Assembly: GCA_050301795.1 (NCBI GenBank)
Contig: JBNKZU010000016.1
Span: 1-64,000 of the forward strand
Source: JBNKZU01 sp050301795
Lineage (GTDB): Bacteria; Pseudomonadota; Gammaproteobacteria; Thiohalomonadales; Thiohalomonadaceae
Direction of reading: 5' to 3'
Length of the DNA: 64,000 bases
Below are positions 43,241-51,780 of the stretch, in pieces. How positions within the stretch are numbered: the stretch's first letter is position 1; each line of letters starts with the position of its first letter. The notes under the pieces were generated by a model. The model was given only the letters and a program-made list of their open reading frames with translations, was not told the DNA's origin and searched no databases. A program made the translations under genes and the position numbers.

Positions 43241-44481
43241 TCTAATAGGTGTGATACCAGACCGTCGGCAAGCTTTGGTTCAAACCAGGTTGATTTTGGC
43301 GGCATGACCTCACCGGCATCTGCAACTGATATCAGTTGATCCATTGTGGTTGGAAAGAGTGCAAAAGCAACTGCCATTTCACCACTATCAACACGACGCT
43401 CTAGTTCACCAAGTCCACGGATTCCACCAACAAAATCGATACGTTTATCACGACGTGGATCGCTAATCCCAAGCACGGGTTCAATCAGGTTATTGGCAAG
43501 CAGACTGACATCTAGTTGAGCTACCGGATTGTTATTAGGAATGAGCTCTGGCTTGATCTGCAGGCGGTACCAGTTGCCATCAAGGTACATCCCGAATTCA
43601 GTGGTCGATGCAGGTTTGTATGGTTCATTTGACGGTGTGATGTTGAAGCTCTTAGTCACCTTTTCCATAAACTCATCACCGCTTAATCCGTTGAGATCGG
43701 TAACAACCCGGTTGTAGTCGAGAATCATCATCTGATCATCCGGGAAAAGCACAGACAGAAAATAGTTATAGCTCTCATCTCCGTGATGATTCGGGTTTTG
43801 TGCTTTTCGCATGGCTGCGACTCTGGAACCTGCCGCAGAGCGATGATGGCCATCGGCAATATAGATAGCGGGCATTTGGTCAAAGGTAGCTGTAATGGTT
43901 TGAATGTCGCTGTCATCTGTAACAAGCCAAAGCGTATGTCGCACCTTATCATCAGCGGTGATATCAACCGCTGGATCTGTCGTGGTGGTGATTCGGTTTA
44001 CCAGCTGATCAATCGTTGGATGGTGGCGATAAGTGAGAAATACCGGACCGGTTTGGGCATTTAGGGTATCGACCTGTTTTACACGGTCATCCTCTTTATC
44101 CGGGCGGGTAAACTCATGTTTACGAATACGGTTGCTATCGTAGTCGATGACGGATGCCACTGCCACCAAACCAATCTGTTGGTGTTGTCCCATTATCAGA
44201 CGGTAGAGGTAGTAGAGTGGTTTATCGTCCTGAACCAGTATTCCTTCATTTCGCATTGCTTCAAAATTCTCTAACCCCTTGGCATAAACAGCATCGTCGT
44301 ATGGACTAATCTCAGGTGGGAGATCAATTTCAGGTTTGGAGATATGTAAAAAACTCCAGGGTTTACCGGAGGCGCGCTCGCGTGCTTCAGTACTGTTTAA
44401 AACATCGTAGGGTGGGGCAGCAACATCAATTGCTCTTTTATCTACAGGGCGTAATCCGGCGAAGGGGCGAATAAGGGGCAT
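43237..44481 (-). CDS. DUF1015-family protein
   Basis: This 414-residue protein carries the family opening PFAGLRPVDKRAIDVAAPPYDVL and the motif PAIYIADGHHRSAAGSRVAAM, with a His-rich loop. The family is widespread, and members have been linked with serine or amino-acid metabolism and sugar kinases, but no reaction is established that I can state. It follows the YcgL-domain gene without a gap on the same strand. Confidence 0.85.
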   Translation of the reverse strand: MPLIRPFAGLRPVDKRAIDVAAPPYDVLNSTEARERASGKPWSFLHISKPEIDLPPEISPYDDAVYAKGLENFEAMRNEGILVQDDKPLYYLYRLIMGQHQQIGLVAVASVIDYDSNRIRKHEFTRPDKEDDRVKQVDTLNAQTGPVFLTYRHHPTIDQLVNRITTTTDPAVDITADDKVRHTLWLVTDDSDIQTITATFDQMPAIYIADGHHRSAAGSRVAAMRKAQNPNHHGDESYNYFLSVLFPDDQMMILDYNRVVTDLNGLSGDEFMEKVTKSFNITPSNEPYKPASTTEFGMYLDGNWYRLQIKPELIPNNNPVAQLDVSLLANNLIEPVLGISDPRRDKRIDFVGGIRGLGELERRVDSGEMAVAFALFPTTMDQLISVADAGEVMPPKSTWFEPKLADGLVSHLLD

Positions 44482-44760
44482 CTATTTCTCCTGATTGAAA
44501 ACAGCGATCTTTTCTGTTTCCAGAGGTGGCATTTGGATAAAAAATTGATTTGTTTTCAGACTCTTTAAGACTTCATTGACATCAACACGTGCGAGTTTAC
44601 GTTCTGGTGATAGCTCGATCACCATCGCTTTCTCCGGGGTTCCGAAGTAGCCAAGGATATCTTTTGGAACTACATCAAAGTTATCTTCTTCAGCGAGATA
44701 GAGATAGAGTTCAGCTTTCTTCTTGGTTTTGTAGATATGGCATTCGATGGTATCAGTCAT
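44482..44760 (-). CDS. YcgL-domain protein
   Basis: This small protein of about 92 residues opens TIECHIYKTKKKAELYLYLA, the YcgL signature, found mainly in gammaproteobacteria. The start is taken at the second Met (44760), since the first residues (MYEI) are not typical. It ends next to the DUF1015 gene start and may be co-transcribed with it. Its function is unknown. Confidence 0.85.
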   Translation of the reverse strand: MTDTIECHIYKTKKKAELYLYLAEEDNFDVVPKDILGYFGTPEKAMVIELSPERKLARVDVNEVLKSLKTNQFFIQMPPLETEKIAVFNQEK

Positions 44761-44919
44761 GATCTCATACATATTCAGTCAAAGGAGTTGTGCAATTTTA
44801 TCAAAAAACAGGTGTGCATTTATATGAAAAATCCTGTTAATGGCATTATCTGGGATAATCCATAAACTTTTAAATGAAAGGGTATCAATGGAGTTAACCA
44901 CGCTTATCACAAACCGGGG

Positions 44920-46446
44920 TTATATAGAGAGTAGAGCTCCCATTTTATGGATAAAGTCGGTTCTTCTTAGGGGTTTGATAAATGATTCATCACACTTGGC
45001 ATAATCGATCTTTTTACGCATATGCTCATCATCAACAGCACTGAGTGCAACTATCGGGCCTTTATAGCCGGTCTTTTTAATCTTTTGGATGGTATTAATA
45101 CTATCCTCACCCTCAATGTTCATATCAATAATCAATGCATCGGGGTTATGCATCTTAAGATAGTTGCAGGCCTCATCACCGCTTGCAGTGAGATAGGGCT
45201 TAGCGCCAACCCCATTAAGAAACACGCCTAATAATTGACGCGAATCGCTATTGCTGTCGATAACAACAATATCGCTATTTCGAAGATGGTCTTCACCTCC
45301 GATACCAGTGGTTCGAGAGGGCGCTTCAAGATTGATAACGATATTGGTGCCCTGACCGAGTGATGACTTAATGCTTAAATCACCACCCATGCGCTTAACG
45401 ATCTCATTGCTGATCGACAAGCCAAGACCGGCTCCACGTGAGGATTGTCCATCGGCAGCACTTTTATGAAAATGTTCAAAGATCGATTTGAGATCTTCAG
45501 GTTTGATCCCTTGTCCGGTGTCATCAACCGTAATATTCAGGATATTATTTGCCCATTCTAACGATACTGAGATGCTCCCTTCTTTGGTAAATTTGACAGC
45601 ATTCCCAATCAGATTAACCAGTACCTGACGCAATTTGATGTCATCGATCCAGATTCGCTCTGGGATCTCCGGTGCAATCCACCAGACAAAGGAGAGTCCT
45701 TTTTTCTCTGCGGTGACTCGGAACAGCTCTTCAAGATCATTGGCGATATTGATGATATTGGTTGATGTTGGATTGATAACCAGTTGACCATTTTCAAGAA
45801 TGGACTGATCGATCAGGTTTTCGATCAAATTGAGTAAGTAGTTGGCACTACGATCAATCGCTGAGAGGTGAGAAGTGACCAGATCAGGTGAGCCAAGGTC
45901 TTCTCTTGCAAGATCGAGATATCCTAATATGGATGAGATCGGCGTACGAAACTCATGCGACATCTTTCCTATAAACTGGCTTTTGAGCTTGTTGGTCTGA
46001 TGTAATTCTCGGTTTACCTCTTGAAGGATATCCTTATATTTTTCAAGCCGTTTGATTAAGCGATCCCTTTCAGCATTGACCAGCCCCAACTCATTTGCGA
46101 CCTGCTGATAGCGGTATTGGTTATTCTTTAATTCAGAGCCGTCTAATAGTCCGATCCCCCAGCCATCGTCTAATCGAACGATATAGATCTGGGCAGGTTT
46201 CTTTGAGGGGGTTTCCACCAAGTGGAGCTTAAAATAGCTCTCCTCAATATTGTCTAGTCCATATAGAAAAGGAAAGTAGTCATAGATATCATTTCCGGGT
46301 TTAAGTTCAGGGTAGCCATAAAAGTCACCATTACCCGAGTCGCCGACAACCTTGAAATCGTCATCTGTGATGACATAAAACGGATTAAACTCTTTACCAA
46401 GAGCGCGGTGGATCTGGTTGGACAGGGTAATTAATTGTTCTTTCAT
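44920..46446 (-). CDS. Hybrid histidine kinase with PAS-like input and C-terminal receiver
   Basis: The N-terminal about 105 residues look PAS-like (NPFYVITDDDFKVVGDSG). A coiled region leads to His164 (KMSHEFRTPISS), the ATPase domain (about 275-390, NLIGNAVKFTKEGS, GAGLGLSISNEI) and a receiver with Asp in ALIIDMNIEG. It has no membrane helix, so it is cytosolic and needs a partner for envelope input. It is the last gene of a four-gene unit after the GTPase gene (20 bp gap). The GTPase or the membrane roadblock-like protein could supply its signal, by inference. Confidence 0.9.
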   Translation of the reverse strand: MKEQLITLSNQIHRALGKEFNPFYVITDDDFKVVGDSGNGDFYGYPELKPGNDIYDYFPFLYGLDNIEESYFKLHLVETPSKKPAQIYIVRLDDGWGIGLLDGSELKNNQYRYQQVANELGLVNAERDRLIKRLEKYKDILQEVNRELHQTNKLKSQFIGKMSHEFRTPISSILGYLDLAREDLGSPDLVTSHLSAIDRSANYLLNLIENLIDQSILENGQLVINPTSTNIINIANDLEELFRVTAEKKGLSFVWWIAPEIPERIWIDDIKLRQVLVNLIGNAVKFTKEGSISVSLEWANNILNITVDDTGQGIKPEDLKSIFEHFHKSAADGQSSRGAGLGLSISNEIVKRMGGDLSIKSSLGQGTNIVINLEAPSRTTGIGGEDHLRNSDIVVIDSNSDSRQLLGVFLNGVGAKPYLTASGDEACNYLKMHNPDALIIDMNIEGEDSINTIQKIKKTGYKGPIVALSAVDDEHMRKKIDYAKCDESFIKPLRRTDFIHKMGALLSI

Positions 46447-46466
46447 AGCTTTAACTTTGCTCTGGA

Positions 46467-46967
46467 TTATCTTCTAACGAGGTATTTACCGAGGAGTTCA
46501 AAGGCTCTCTCGACACCTGTCCCATTTTTTGCACTGGTTTGAACCATTTTCCAGTTCATCTCTTTAAGCTCAATAATGCGTTGCTTACTGATGGTCCATT
46601 GATCACGGAGATCGTGTTTGTTGATCAACAACACAAAGGGAACCTCACCGATGATAGTTTGTGCCTGTTTATTTAACTCAATCGCAGTCTCAAGCGTGTC
46701 ACCCCGTGTTCCATCAGCAACAATCAGGTATCCGGCAGCACCTCGTAGATAGTTAGAATCAATAGAGGAGATACTATCAGAGCCTTCGATATCCCATAAA
46801 ATCAGCTTCAATTGTTCGTTTGATTCAAGCGTCAGCATCTTGGTATCAATCTTGACGCCGACAGTTGATAAATACTTTTCTGAAAATTCACTATGTACAA
46901 ATTGTTTAACCAGGCTTGTTTTACCCACACCAAAATCACCAATCATACATATCTTCTTGATTTGCAT
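46467..46967 (-). CDS. Ras/Rab-like small GTPase
   Basis: This 166-residue GTPase has the full G-motif set: G1 GDFGVGKTS (10-18), G2 Thr35 (STVGVKI), G3 DIEG (59-62), G4 NKHD (116-119) and G5 TSAKN (144-148). The position equal to Ras Gln61 is Ser63, so intrinsic hydrolysis should be slow and a GAP partner is expected. It resembles bacterial MglA-like and Rab-like proteins. It sits between the gene for a membrane protein with a likely roadblock-like domain and the hybrid kinase gene, which makes these its candidate partners. Confidence 0.88.
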   Translation of the reverse strand: MQIKKICMIGDFGVGKTSLVKQFVHSEFSEKYLSTVGVKIDTKMLTLESNEQLKLILWDIEGSDSISSIDSNYLRGAAGYLIVADGTRGDTLETAIELNKQAQTIIGEVPFVLLINKHDLRDQWTISKQRIIELKEMNWKMVQTSAKNGTGVERAFELLGKYLVRR

Positions 46968-47000
46968 GTTTTACCCTTAACCTTTAATTTTTTTATTTAT

Positions 47001-48956
47001 TTAGAGCTTGAGTATCTTAAATTCAACCATGCGCAGACTGGGTGTTTGTGTCTCTTGAAACGCAAGCGGTGATGGTTTGCTTTTTAGCCTGAAGATCACT
47101 TCAGGTAGTCCACGTGCAACAAGTAGTTCATTGATCGTAAACGCTCTGGCATTGGCAAGATAGTTGTTTGTTTCGATATCACCAGTGCCGTCACTATATC
47201 CGATAATGGTTAGCATGACTGGTTTATTTAGGCGCTTTGAAACCTCAATAAACGCATTGAGCCTGTTAATTAACTTCTCAACATCAAGAGTGCTTTCTTG
47301 TGTTAAATCAATTTCCTCATTAAAGAAGAGCTTGGTTTGTTCAATTTGAGTAAACAGGTTGTTATATAGATTCTCTTCAGCAGAACTGACGTTTTGATGC
47401 TCAATCGCAACAAGACCTTTAATGTTTTGTTTACGATCATCGATCGTATTGATCCACTCTTTTTCAGCCTCGCCAGAGAGTGTGATCTTTCCTTCCTTTA
47501 CCTTTACTTGCACCGTGCTGGGTGGTGTGTAGGTAGCGACAAACTCTTTTAAAATGGCATCATCATTCGATTTAATGCCGCTGGTATCGATCTGGTTAAT
47601 GCCTGGGATATAGACGGTAAGTTTTCTAACACCATCAATCCATTCAGTAGAAGCTTCACCACGTAGACTGAGAACTCCCTTGTCATTAAGAGAAAACTCA
47701 ATGGTTTTAGGTGGATTCAGCCATTCGGTTGCACGTTTAATCACTAATTCGGGCGAAAAGGTATAAAACGGTCTGAAGTGTAGCGAAATTTGTTCCGTGG
47801 AGAATCCCGCCTCTTCAATATAGGCAGTCGGTGATTTAGCAATCGGATCGGCAAGCCCGAAGATCGAAAGCTCTTTACCGTTCTTTGTTGTGCGGGTTAT
47901 GGCAATACCTGGATCGTTTTCGAGAGTATTAACCAGTTGATCAAAGCGTTGATGTAATTCTGAGATCTCCTGATGACCTTCGACACCTTTATACGATGAC
48001 CATGCAAAAATCAGTGCAATGATAGAGACTAAAACAATGAAGGGGGTTGATAGCCCTGATTTTTTGGCCTCATCCTTTATTTCAGATTGAATACAGCTCT
48101 CCAGCATCGGGGTAATGAGTCGCATCTCAGAACTGTCACTTGGAAGGCCGCTCAATTCTACGCTAACACTGCGGTGAATATTGACTAAAACCTCACGACA
48201 GTGTTTTCGCAATGAATCAGGTGGAATGCCCATAACAACAACAGCAAGATATGCGCGTGGTCCATGGGTGATTTGAACGGTGTGTTCACCCATCTCAATG
48301 GTCTCAAGTGATTGCTGTTGGCTCTTGCCGGAGACAAAGGCATCGCGGGCAAAGTCACCTATTGCTGTTAGCATCGCTGAGACCGCATCGGGGTCTCTTT
48401 GTGCTTCCTCATTTGCAATATTATGAATTAACAGACCGCTCTCAGGCTCAATCAGCATTACCTGCTCAACGCGATAGGCGAGCGTATTCCGAAGTACGAT
48501 CTCTGAAAAAGGCACTCCGGTTCGATACGCCTCAAGTCGCCATTTCATTCCTTGGGCTGAGAAGCTGTTATCGAGAGTACGGTTAATGTTAGTAATAAAC
48601 TCTTTTAATGTTTCTGTAATCGATTTGCGAATAGCGGGTGTGATGACAGGGTAGAGCGCATCGGCAAAAATATCAGGGTGCTTGCGAGCAGCCTGCTTGA
48701 TGCTCTCATTCAGTGGTGCATCTAACGCTTTTGAAACCTCGTTACCTTTAGTGGTACTAATTTCAATAGACTTACTTAGTACCTCCGCAACCTCTTCAGC
48801 AGTAACCCCTTTTATGGCGTTCAGTCTTTGGTAGATATCTCTAATCGCCTTTCTTTCCGAAGAGACAAGCAATCGCTTTAGCTCTTCGAGATTATGGCTT
48901 TTGTTTGCGCTATTGGTTTGAGTCGCCATATCTTTTAGATCAGGTTTCATAATCAA
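47001..48956 (-). CDS. Transmembrane protein joining a roadblock-like cytoplasmic domain to a periplasmic OmpA-like domain
   Basis: The cytoplasmic part (1-300) contains a roadblock/longin-like segment at about 160-265 (QVMLIEPESGLLIHNI, AVSAMLTAIGDFARDAF, GPRAYLAVVVMGIPP). One membrane helix lies at 303-321. The periplasmic part has two BON-like or strand-rich repeats (about 410-525: TEWIDGVRKLTVYIPGI, EKEWINTIDDRKQN). An OmpA-like domain follows (about 560-651, GYSDGTGDIETNNYLANARA), which normally binds peptidoglycan. Roadblock proteins bind Ras-like GTPases, and the next gene is one. The start ATG lies 12 bp after the coiled-coil gene. The domain names beyond OmpA rest on sequence style. 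Confidence 0.7.
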   Translation of the reverse strand: MIMKPDLKDMATQTNSANKSHNLEELKRLLVSSERKAIRDIYQRLNAIKGVTAEEVAEVLSKSIEISTTKGNEVSKALDAPLNESIKQAARKHPDIFADALYPVITPAIRKSITETLKEFITNINRTLDNSFSAQGMKWRLEAYRTGVPFSEIVLRNTLAYRVEQVMLIEPESGLLIHNIANEEAQRDPDAVSAMLTAIGDFARDAFVSGKSQQQSLETIEMGEHTVQITHGPRAYLAVVVMGIPPDSLRKHCREVLVNIHRSVSVELSGLPSDSSEMRLITPMLESCIQSEIKDEAKKSGLSTPFIVLVSIIALIFAWSSYKGVEGHQEISELHQRFDQLVNTLENDPGIAITRTTKNGKELSIFGLADPIAKSPTAYIEEAGFSTEQISLHFRPFYTFSPELVIKRATEWLNPPKTIEFSLNDKGVLSLRGEASTEWIDGVRKLTVYIPGINQIDTSGIKSNDDAILKEFVATYTPPSTVQVKVKEGKITLSGEAEKEWINTIDDRKQNIKGLVAIEHQNVSSAEENLYNNLFTQIEQTKLFFNEEIDLTQESTLDVEKLINRLNAFIEVSKRLNKPVMLTIIGYSDGTGDIETNNYLANARAFTINELLVARGLPEVIFRLKSKPSPLAFQETQTPSLRMVEFKILKL

Positions 48957-48968
48957 TTAGGCAAGGGA

Positions 48969-49541
48969 TCATTTTTTACGTAGCTTGTCGGCAACATCAG
49001 AAAACAGCTTGGCCAGATCTTCGCGACTGATTTGATCCTGCTCTATCTGTTCTGAGATCTTATTGATTGTTTTAGTGATCTGATTGTGTTGATGCGATTG
49101 TAATGTATCAAGATCATCAATTCGCTGCTCTATCGTTCTACGAAGGCTATGCAAATCCTCATCGATACTTTGTTCGATCTTGGCAAGACGCTCGTCTAAT
49201 GATTTGCTGGTACTATCAAAATCACCTCTGAGCTTGATGAATAGTTTTGATAACTCATCGTCACCACTTTTTCTTTGTTTGTCTAAGGATTTATGAGCAT
49301 TGTTGTATGCGGTTTCATGGGCATTGAGCTTGACCTGCAACTCCTCTCGCATTTCGACAATCTTTCTGTCGAGCAGGGATGTTGACGTAGCGATGTGTTG
49401 ATCGATAGCCCTGATCTGTTGACCGAAAAGTAGCTCTCTAATCTTGTCCATGCTGTCATCAGTCGACGCTTCAGTCACCGTTTCGTTAGGCTTACTCTGT
49501 TTCTTTTTCAATTTAGTCACCTTTGAATAGTAAGAAGACAA
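48969..49541 (-). CDS. Coiled-coil protein, function unknown
   Basis: This 190-residue protein is almost entirely charged heptads from about 35 to 185 (RKIVEMREELQVKLNAHE, SLDERLAKIEQSIDEDLH), with no membrane or secretion signal. It is a cytosolic rod. It is the first gene of the unit with the roadblock-like protein, GTPase and hybrid kinase. A sigma-54-type promoter lies about 110 bp upstream. It could link the complex together. Confidence 0.75.
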   Translation of the reverse strand: MSSYYSKVTKLKKKQSKPNETVTEASTDDSMDKIRELLFGQQIRAIDQHIATSTSLLDRKIVEMREELQVKLNAHETAYNNAHKSLDKQRKSGDDELSKLFIKLRGDFDSTSKSLDERLAKIEQSIDEDLHSLRRTIEQRIDDLDTLQSHQHNQITKTINKISEQIEQDQISREDLAKLFSDVADKLRKK

Positions 49542-49655
49542 TGATTTGAACGGTTAATTGACCCTTTTTAAACAGGGAACACTTTGATGCCCTTGATTGT
49601 AGTAAGGGCATGTTGCTCAAACGCTCTGAATGATATTCCCGCCAACTATATTACA

Positions 49656-49673
49656 AAGCACAGGCTATGCCAA
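49656..49673 (-). promoter_or_regulatory. Sigma-54-type promoter candidate for the GTPase operon
   Basis: On the minus strand TTGGCATAGCCTGTGCT matches the sigma-54 consensus (YTGGCACG-N4-TTGCW) at the invariant GG (49671-49670) and GC (49659-49658), with the required 10 bp between them. Mismatches are the C and G after TGGCA, and the first T of TTGC. It points toward the coiled-coil gene at 49541. A sigma-54 activator gene lies just upstream, which supports use. An imperfect TTGATA...TATCAA repeat at about 49686-49708 may be an activator site, but it is close. Confidence 0.6.
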
Positions 49674-49788
49674 TAAATGAAACTTATTGATATTTCAAAT
49701 GCTTATCAAATATTTTAAAAGGATTGTCTTGAATATAGTACCCAACCAGGCGTTATCAAGCAGCAGGCTAAGTGATGTTTGCAGTTGT

Positions 49789-51141
49789 TTACTCAAAACG
49801 GAATTTTTCTGGTTCTAATCCATGTTTTGCCAGTAAGCGATAGAGTTCAGTCCGATTTCGTCCGGCGAGTTTCGCTGTATTGGTGATATTCCCATTCGTT
49901 ATGCGAAGCAAACTTGCCAGATAGCGCTGTTCAAACTCTAGTTTTGCAATATCAAGCGTTGGCATTAAATCGTTCTGCCCCTTAAGTGCTTCATTAACGA
50001 GTGATTTGGGAATAATGGTCTGACCACAAAGAACATGGCACTGTTCAACCACGTTCTTAAGCTGCCGGACATTGCCCGGCCATTGTGAATGTAAAAGTAA
50101 CTCCATCGCGTCCGGTGCAAACTTTTTCAATCCTATTTTATCCCGCTCAGATAGTGTCATCAGAAAATGGTTAACCAATGATGGGATATCTTCACGACGC
50201 TCTTTGAGCGATGGAATATTGAGTGGAACAACATTAAGTCGATAGAAGAGATCCTCACGAAAGGTACCATCCTCAACCATGGCATCCAGGTTTTGGTGCG
50301 TTGCAGAGATAATTCTGACATTCACGCTAATCGAAGTGGATGATCCTACTGGCCGGATCTTGAACTCTTGAAGCACACGTAACAGCTTGGATTGTAATAG
50401 CAGCGGCATATCACCGATTTCATCGAGGAAAAGTGTGCCACCATCTGCCACTGTAAACAGACCGGAGTGATGGTTGTTCGCACCCGTAAATGCGCCTTTA
50501 ACATGACCAAATAGCTCAGATTCGAGCAGTTGTTCAGGAAGTGCGCTACAGTTAACGGCAATAAAGGGGTGATCTTTACGGCTACTCTCCTGATGAATCG
50601 CTTCTGCCAGAAGCTCTTTACCGCTACCAGTACTTCCGGTGATGAGAACTGAGCTGTCACCTTTTGCAACAAGCCTAGCCCTTCTTAGTAACTCATCGAC
50701 AACTCTGGAGCGGTGAATAAATTTGGGTGCAAATGTTTTGCTATCTCTTGTAGGTGAAGATTGATACAGCTCAAGCGTTTGATTGATCGTGTCGGCTAAA
50801 GGTTTACGTGAGATGGGCTTTTCAAGAAATGCAGCAGCACCGAGATAGGTGGCGTCGGTGGCATCCTTAATTCTGGCATGACCACTGAGAACAATGACCG
50901 GCATGATTGGGTTATTTTTCCGAACTGCACTGATAAGCTTCAGGCCATCCATTTGATCCATCATTAGATCGGTGAGGATTAAATCAGGCTCAAAGTGTTC
51001 AAGCTTTGCCAGTGCATGTAATCCATTCGATGCGGTAATGACCTCAAAACCTTCGAGTTGTAGCCATCGCTCGATCAATTCAAGATGATCGAAATCATCA
51101 TCAACGACCAATATCTTGTTTTTAATGGCTTCAGTACTCAT
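49789..51141 (-). CDS. NtrC-family sigma-54-dependent response regulator
   Basis: It has a receiver domain with Asp58 (LILTDLMMD), an AAA+ ATPase with Walker A GSTGSGKE and the sigma-54 contact motif GAFTGA, and a C-terminal Fis-type helix-turn-helix (NTAKLAGRNRTELYRLLAKHG). The full set predicts a phosphorylation-driven activator of sigma-54 promoters. It lies just upstream of the coiled-coil/GTPase unit with its candidate promoter. The hybrid kinase at the end of that unit is a possible phosphodonor. The gap of 247 bp downstream separates the units. Confidence 0.93.
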   Translation of the reverse strand: MSTEAIKNKILVVDDDFDHLELIERWLQLEGFEVITASNGLHALAKLEHFEPDLILTDLMMDQMDGLKLISAVRKNNPIMPVIVLSGHARIKDATDATYLGAAAFLEKPISRKPLADTINQTLELYQSSPTRDSKTFAPKFIHRSRVVDELLRRARLVAKGDSSVLITGSTGSGKELLAEAIHQESSRKDHPFIAVNCSALPEQLLESELFGHVKGAFTGANNHHSGLFTVADGGTLFLDEIGDMPLLLQSKLLRVLQEFKIRPVGSSTSISVNVRIISATHQNLDAMVEDGTFREDLFYRLNVVPLNIPSLKERREDIPSLVNHFLMTLSERDKIGLKKFAPDAMELLLHSQWPGNVRQLKNVVEQCHVLCGQTIIPKSLVNEALKGQNDLMPTLDIAKLEFEQRYLASLLRITNGNITNTAKLAGRNRTELYRLLAKHGLEPEKFRFE

Positions 51142-51258
51142 TTTTGAAAATCATTTATTTAGTGTGAATCACATTATGCAATGGAATAAGGATTATATAC
51201 CGACGACATCCAAAATGGCATGATCTGATTGTTCCACTACAACCTGTGAAAACAAACC

Positions 51259-51780
51259 CTAGCGCTGTTGCTGATGAAAATGCTGATAAACCAAATGGAG
51301 GAAATGCTCAAGTTCCTGGGGTGATGCTAATTGATGCTCTTCAATCATCGGAACCTGTGGTGATTGCTTCTGAAAACGATCACTAAACAGACCAGAACCG
51401 ATCATCTCACCAGTATCACTGCTAATGGGTGTAGAACTGATACCACAACTAGGAGAGCGTGATTTACAAATCATCCCATTTAATTGTAGTAATGCTATTT
51501 CATCAGCATAACGACACAGTTGGTCACTAATATCATTCAGTGGGTTATTGACCCCGATTACACGCTTTTGCTGATCGATAAGAGTAACCTTCACCGGCTC
51601 TCTTGGAACGCCAAGTCCAATATCCACCTCAGGGCAAAAAGAGTGTATCGATACCTGCGACGAGACAAGGTTAATCACTTCAGGGCAGGGCTTTGATTGA
51701 CCATCATATCTGACAGGGATACCGAGCAGACATCGGCTTACACCTATAAGCGGCAGAGGATTTGAGGTGTTTTGACTCAC
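51259..51780 (-). CDS. DUF523-family protein
   Basis: This 173-residue protein carries IGVSRCLLGIPVRYDGQSK and SRSPSCGIS, the two Cys motifs of DUF523. The function is unknown. The start is GTG 51780, immediately after the stop codon of the upstream GGDEF/EAL gene, so it is translated in coupling with that gene. Confidence 0.85.
   Translation of the reverse strand: MSQNTSNPLPLIGVSRCLLGIPVRYDGQSKPCPEVINLVSSQVSIHSFCPEVDIGLGVPREPVKVTLIDQQKRVIGVNNPLNDISDQLCRYADEIALLQLNGMICKSRSPSCGISSTPISSDTGEMIGSGLFSDRFQKQSPQVPMIEEHQLASPQELEHFLHLVYQHFHQQQR

Noticed and set aside
49587..49611. ATGCCCTT/AAGGGCAT hairpin as terminator of the NtrC-type gene
   Set aside because: It has no T run on the minus strand, and it lies in the leader of the coiled-coil gene; its role is unclear.
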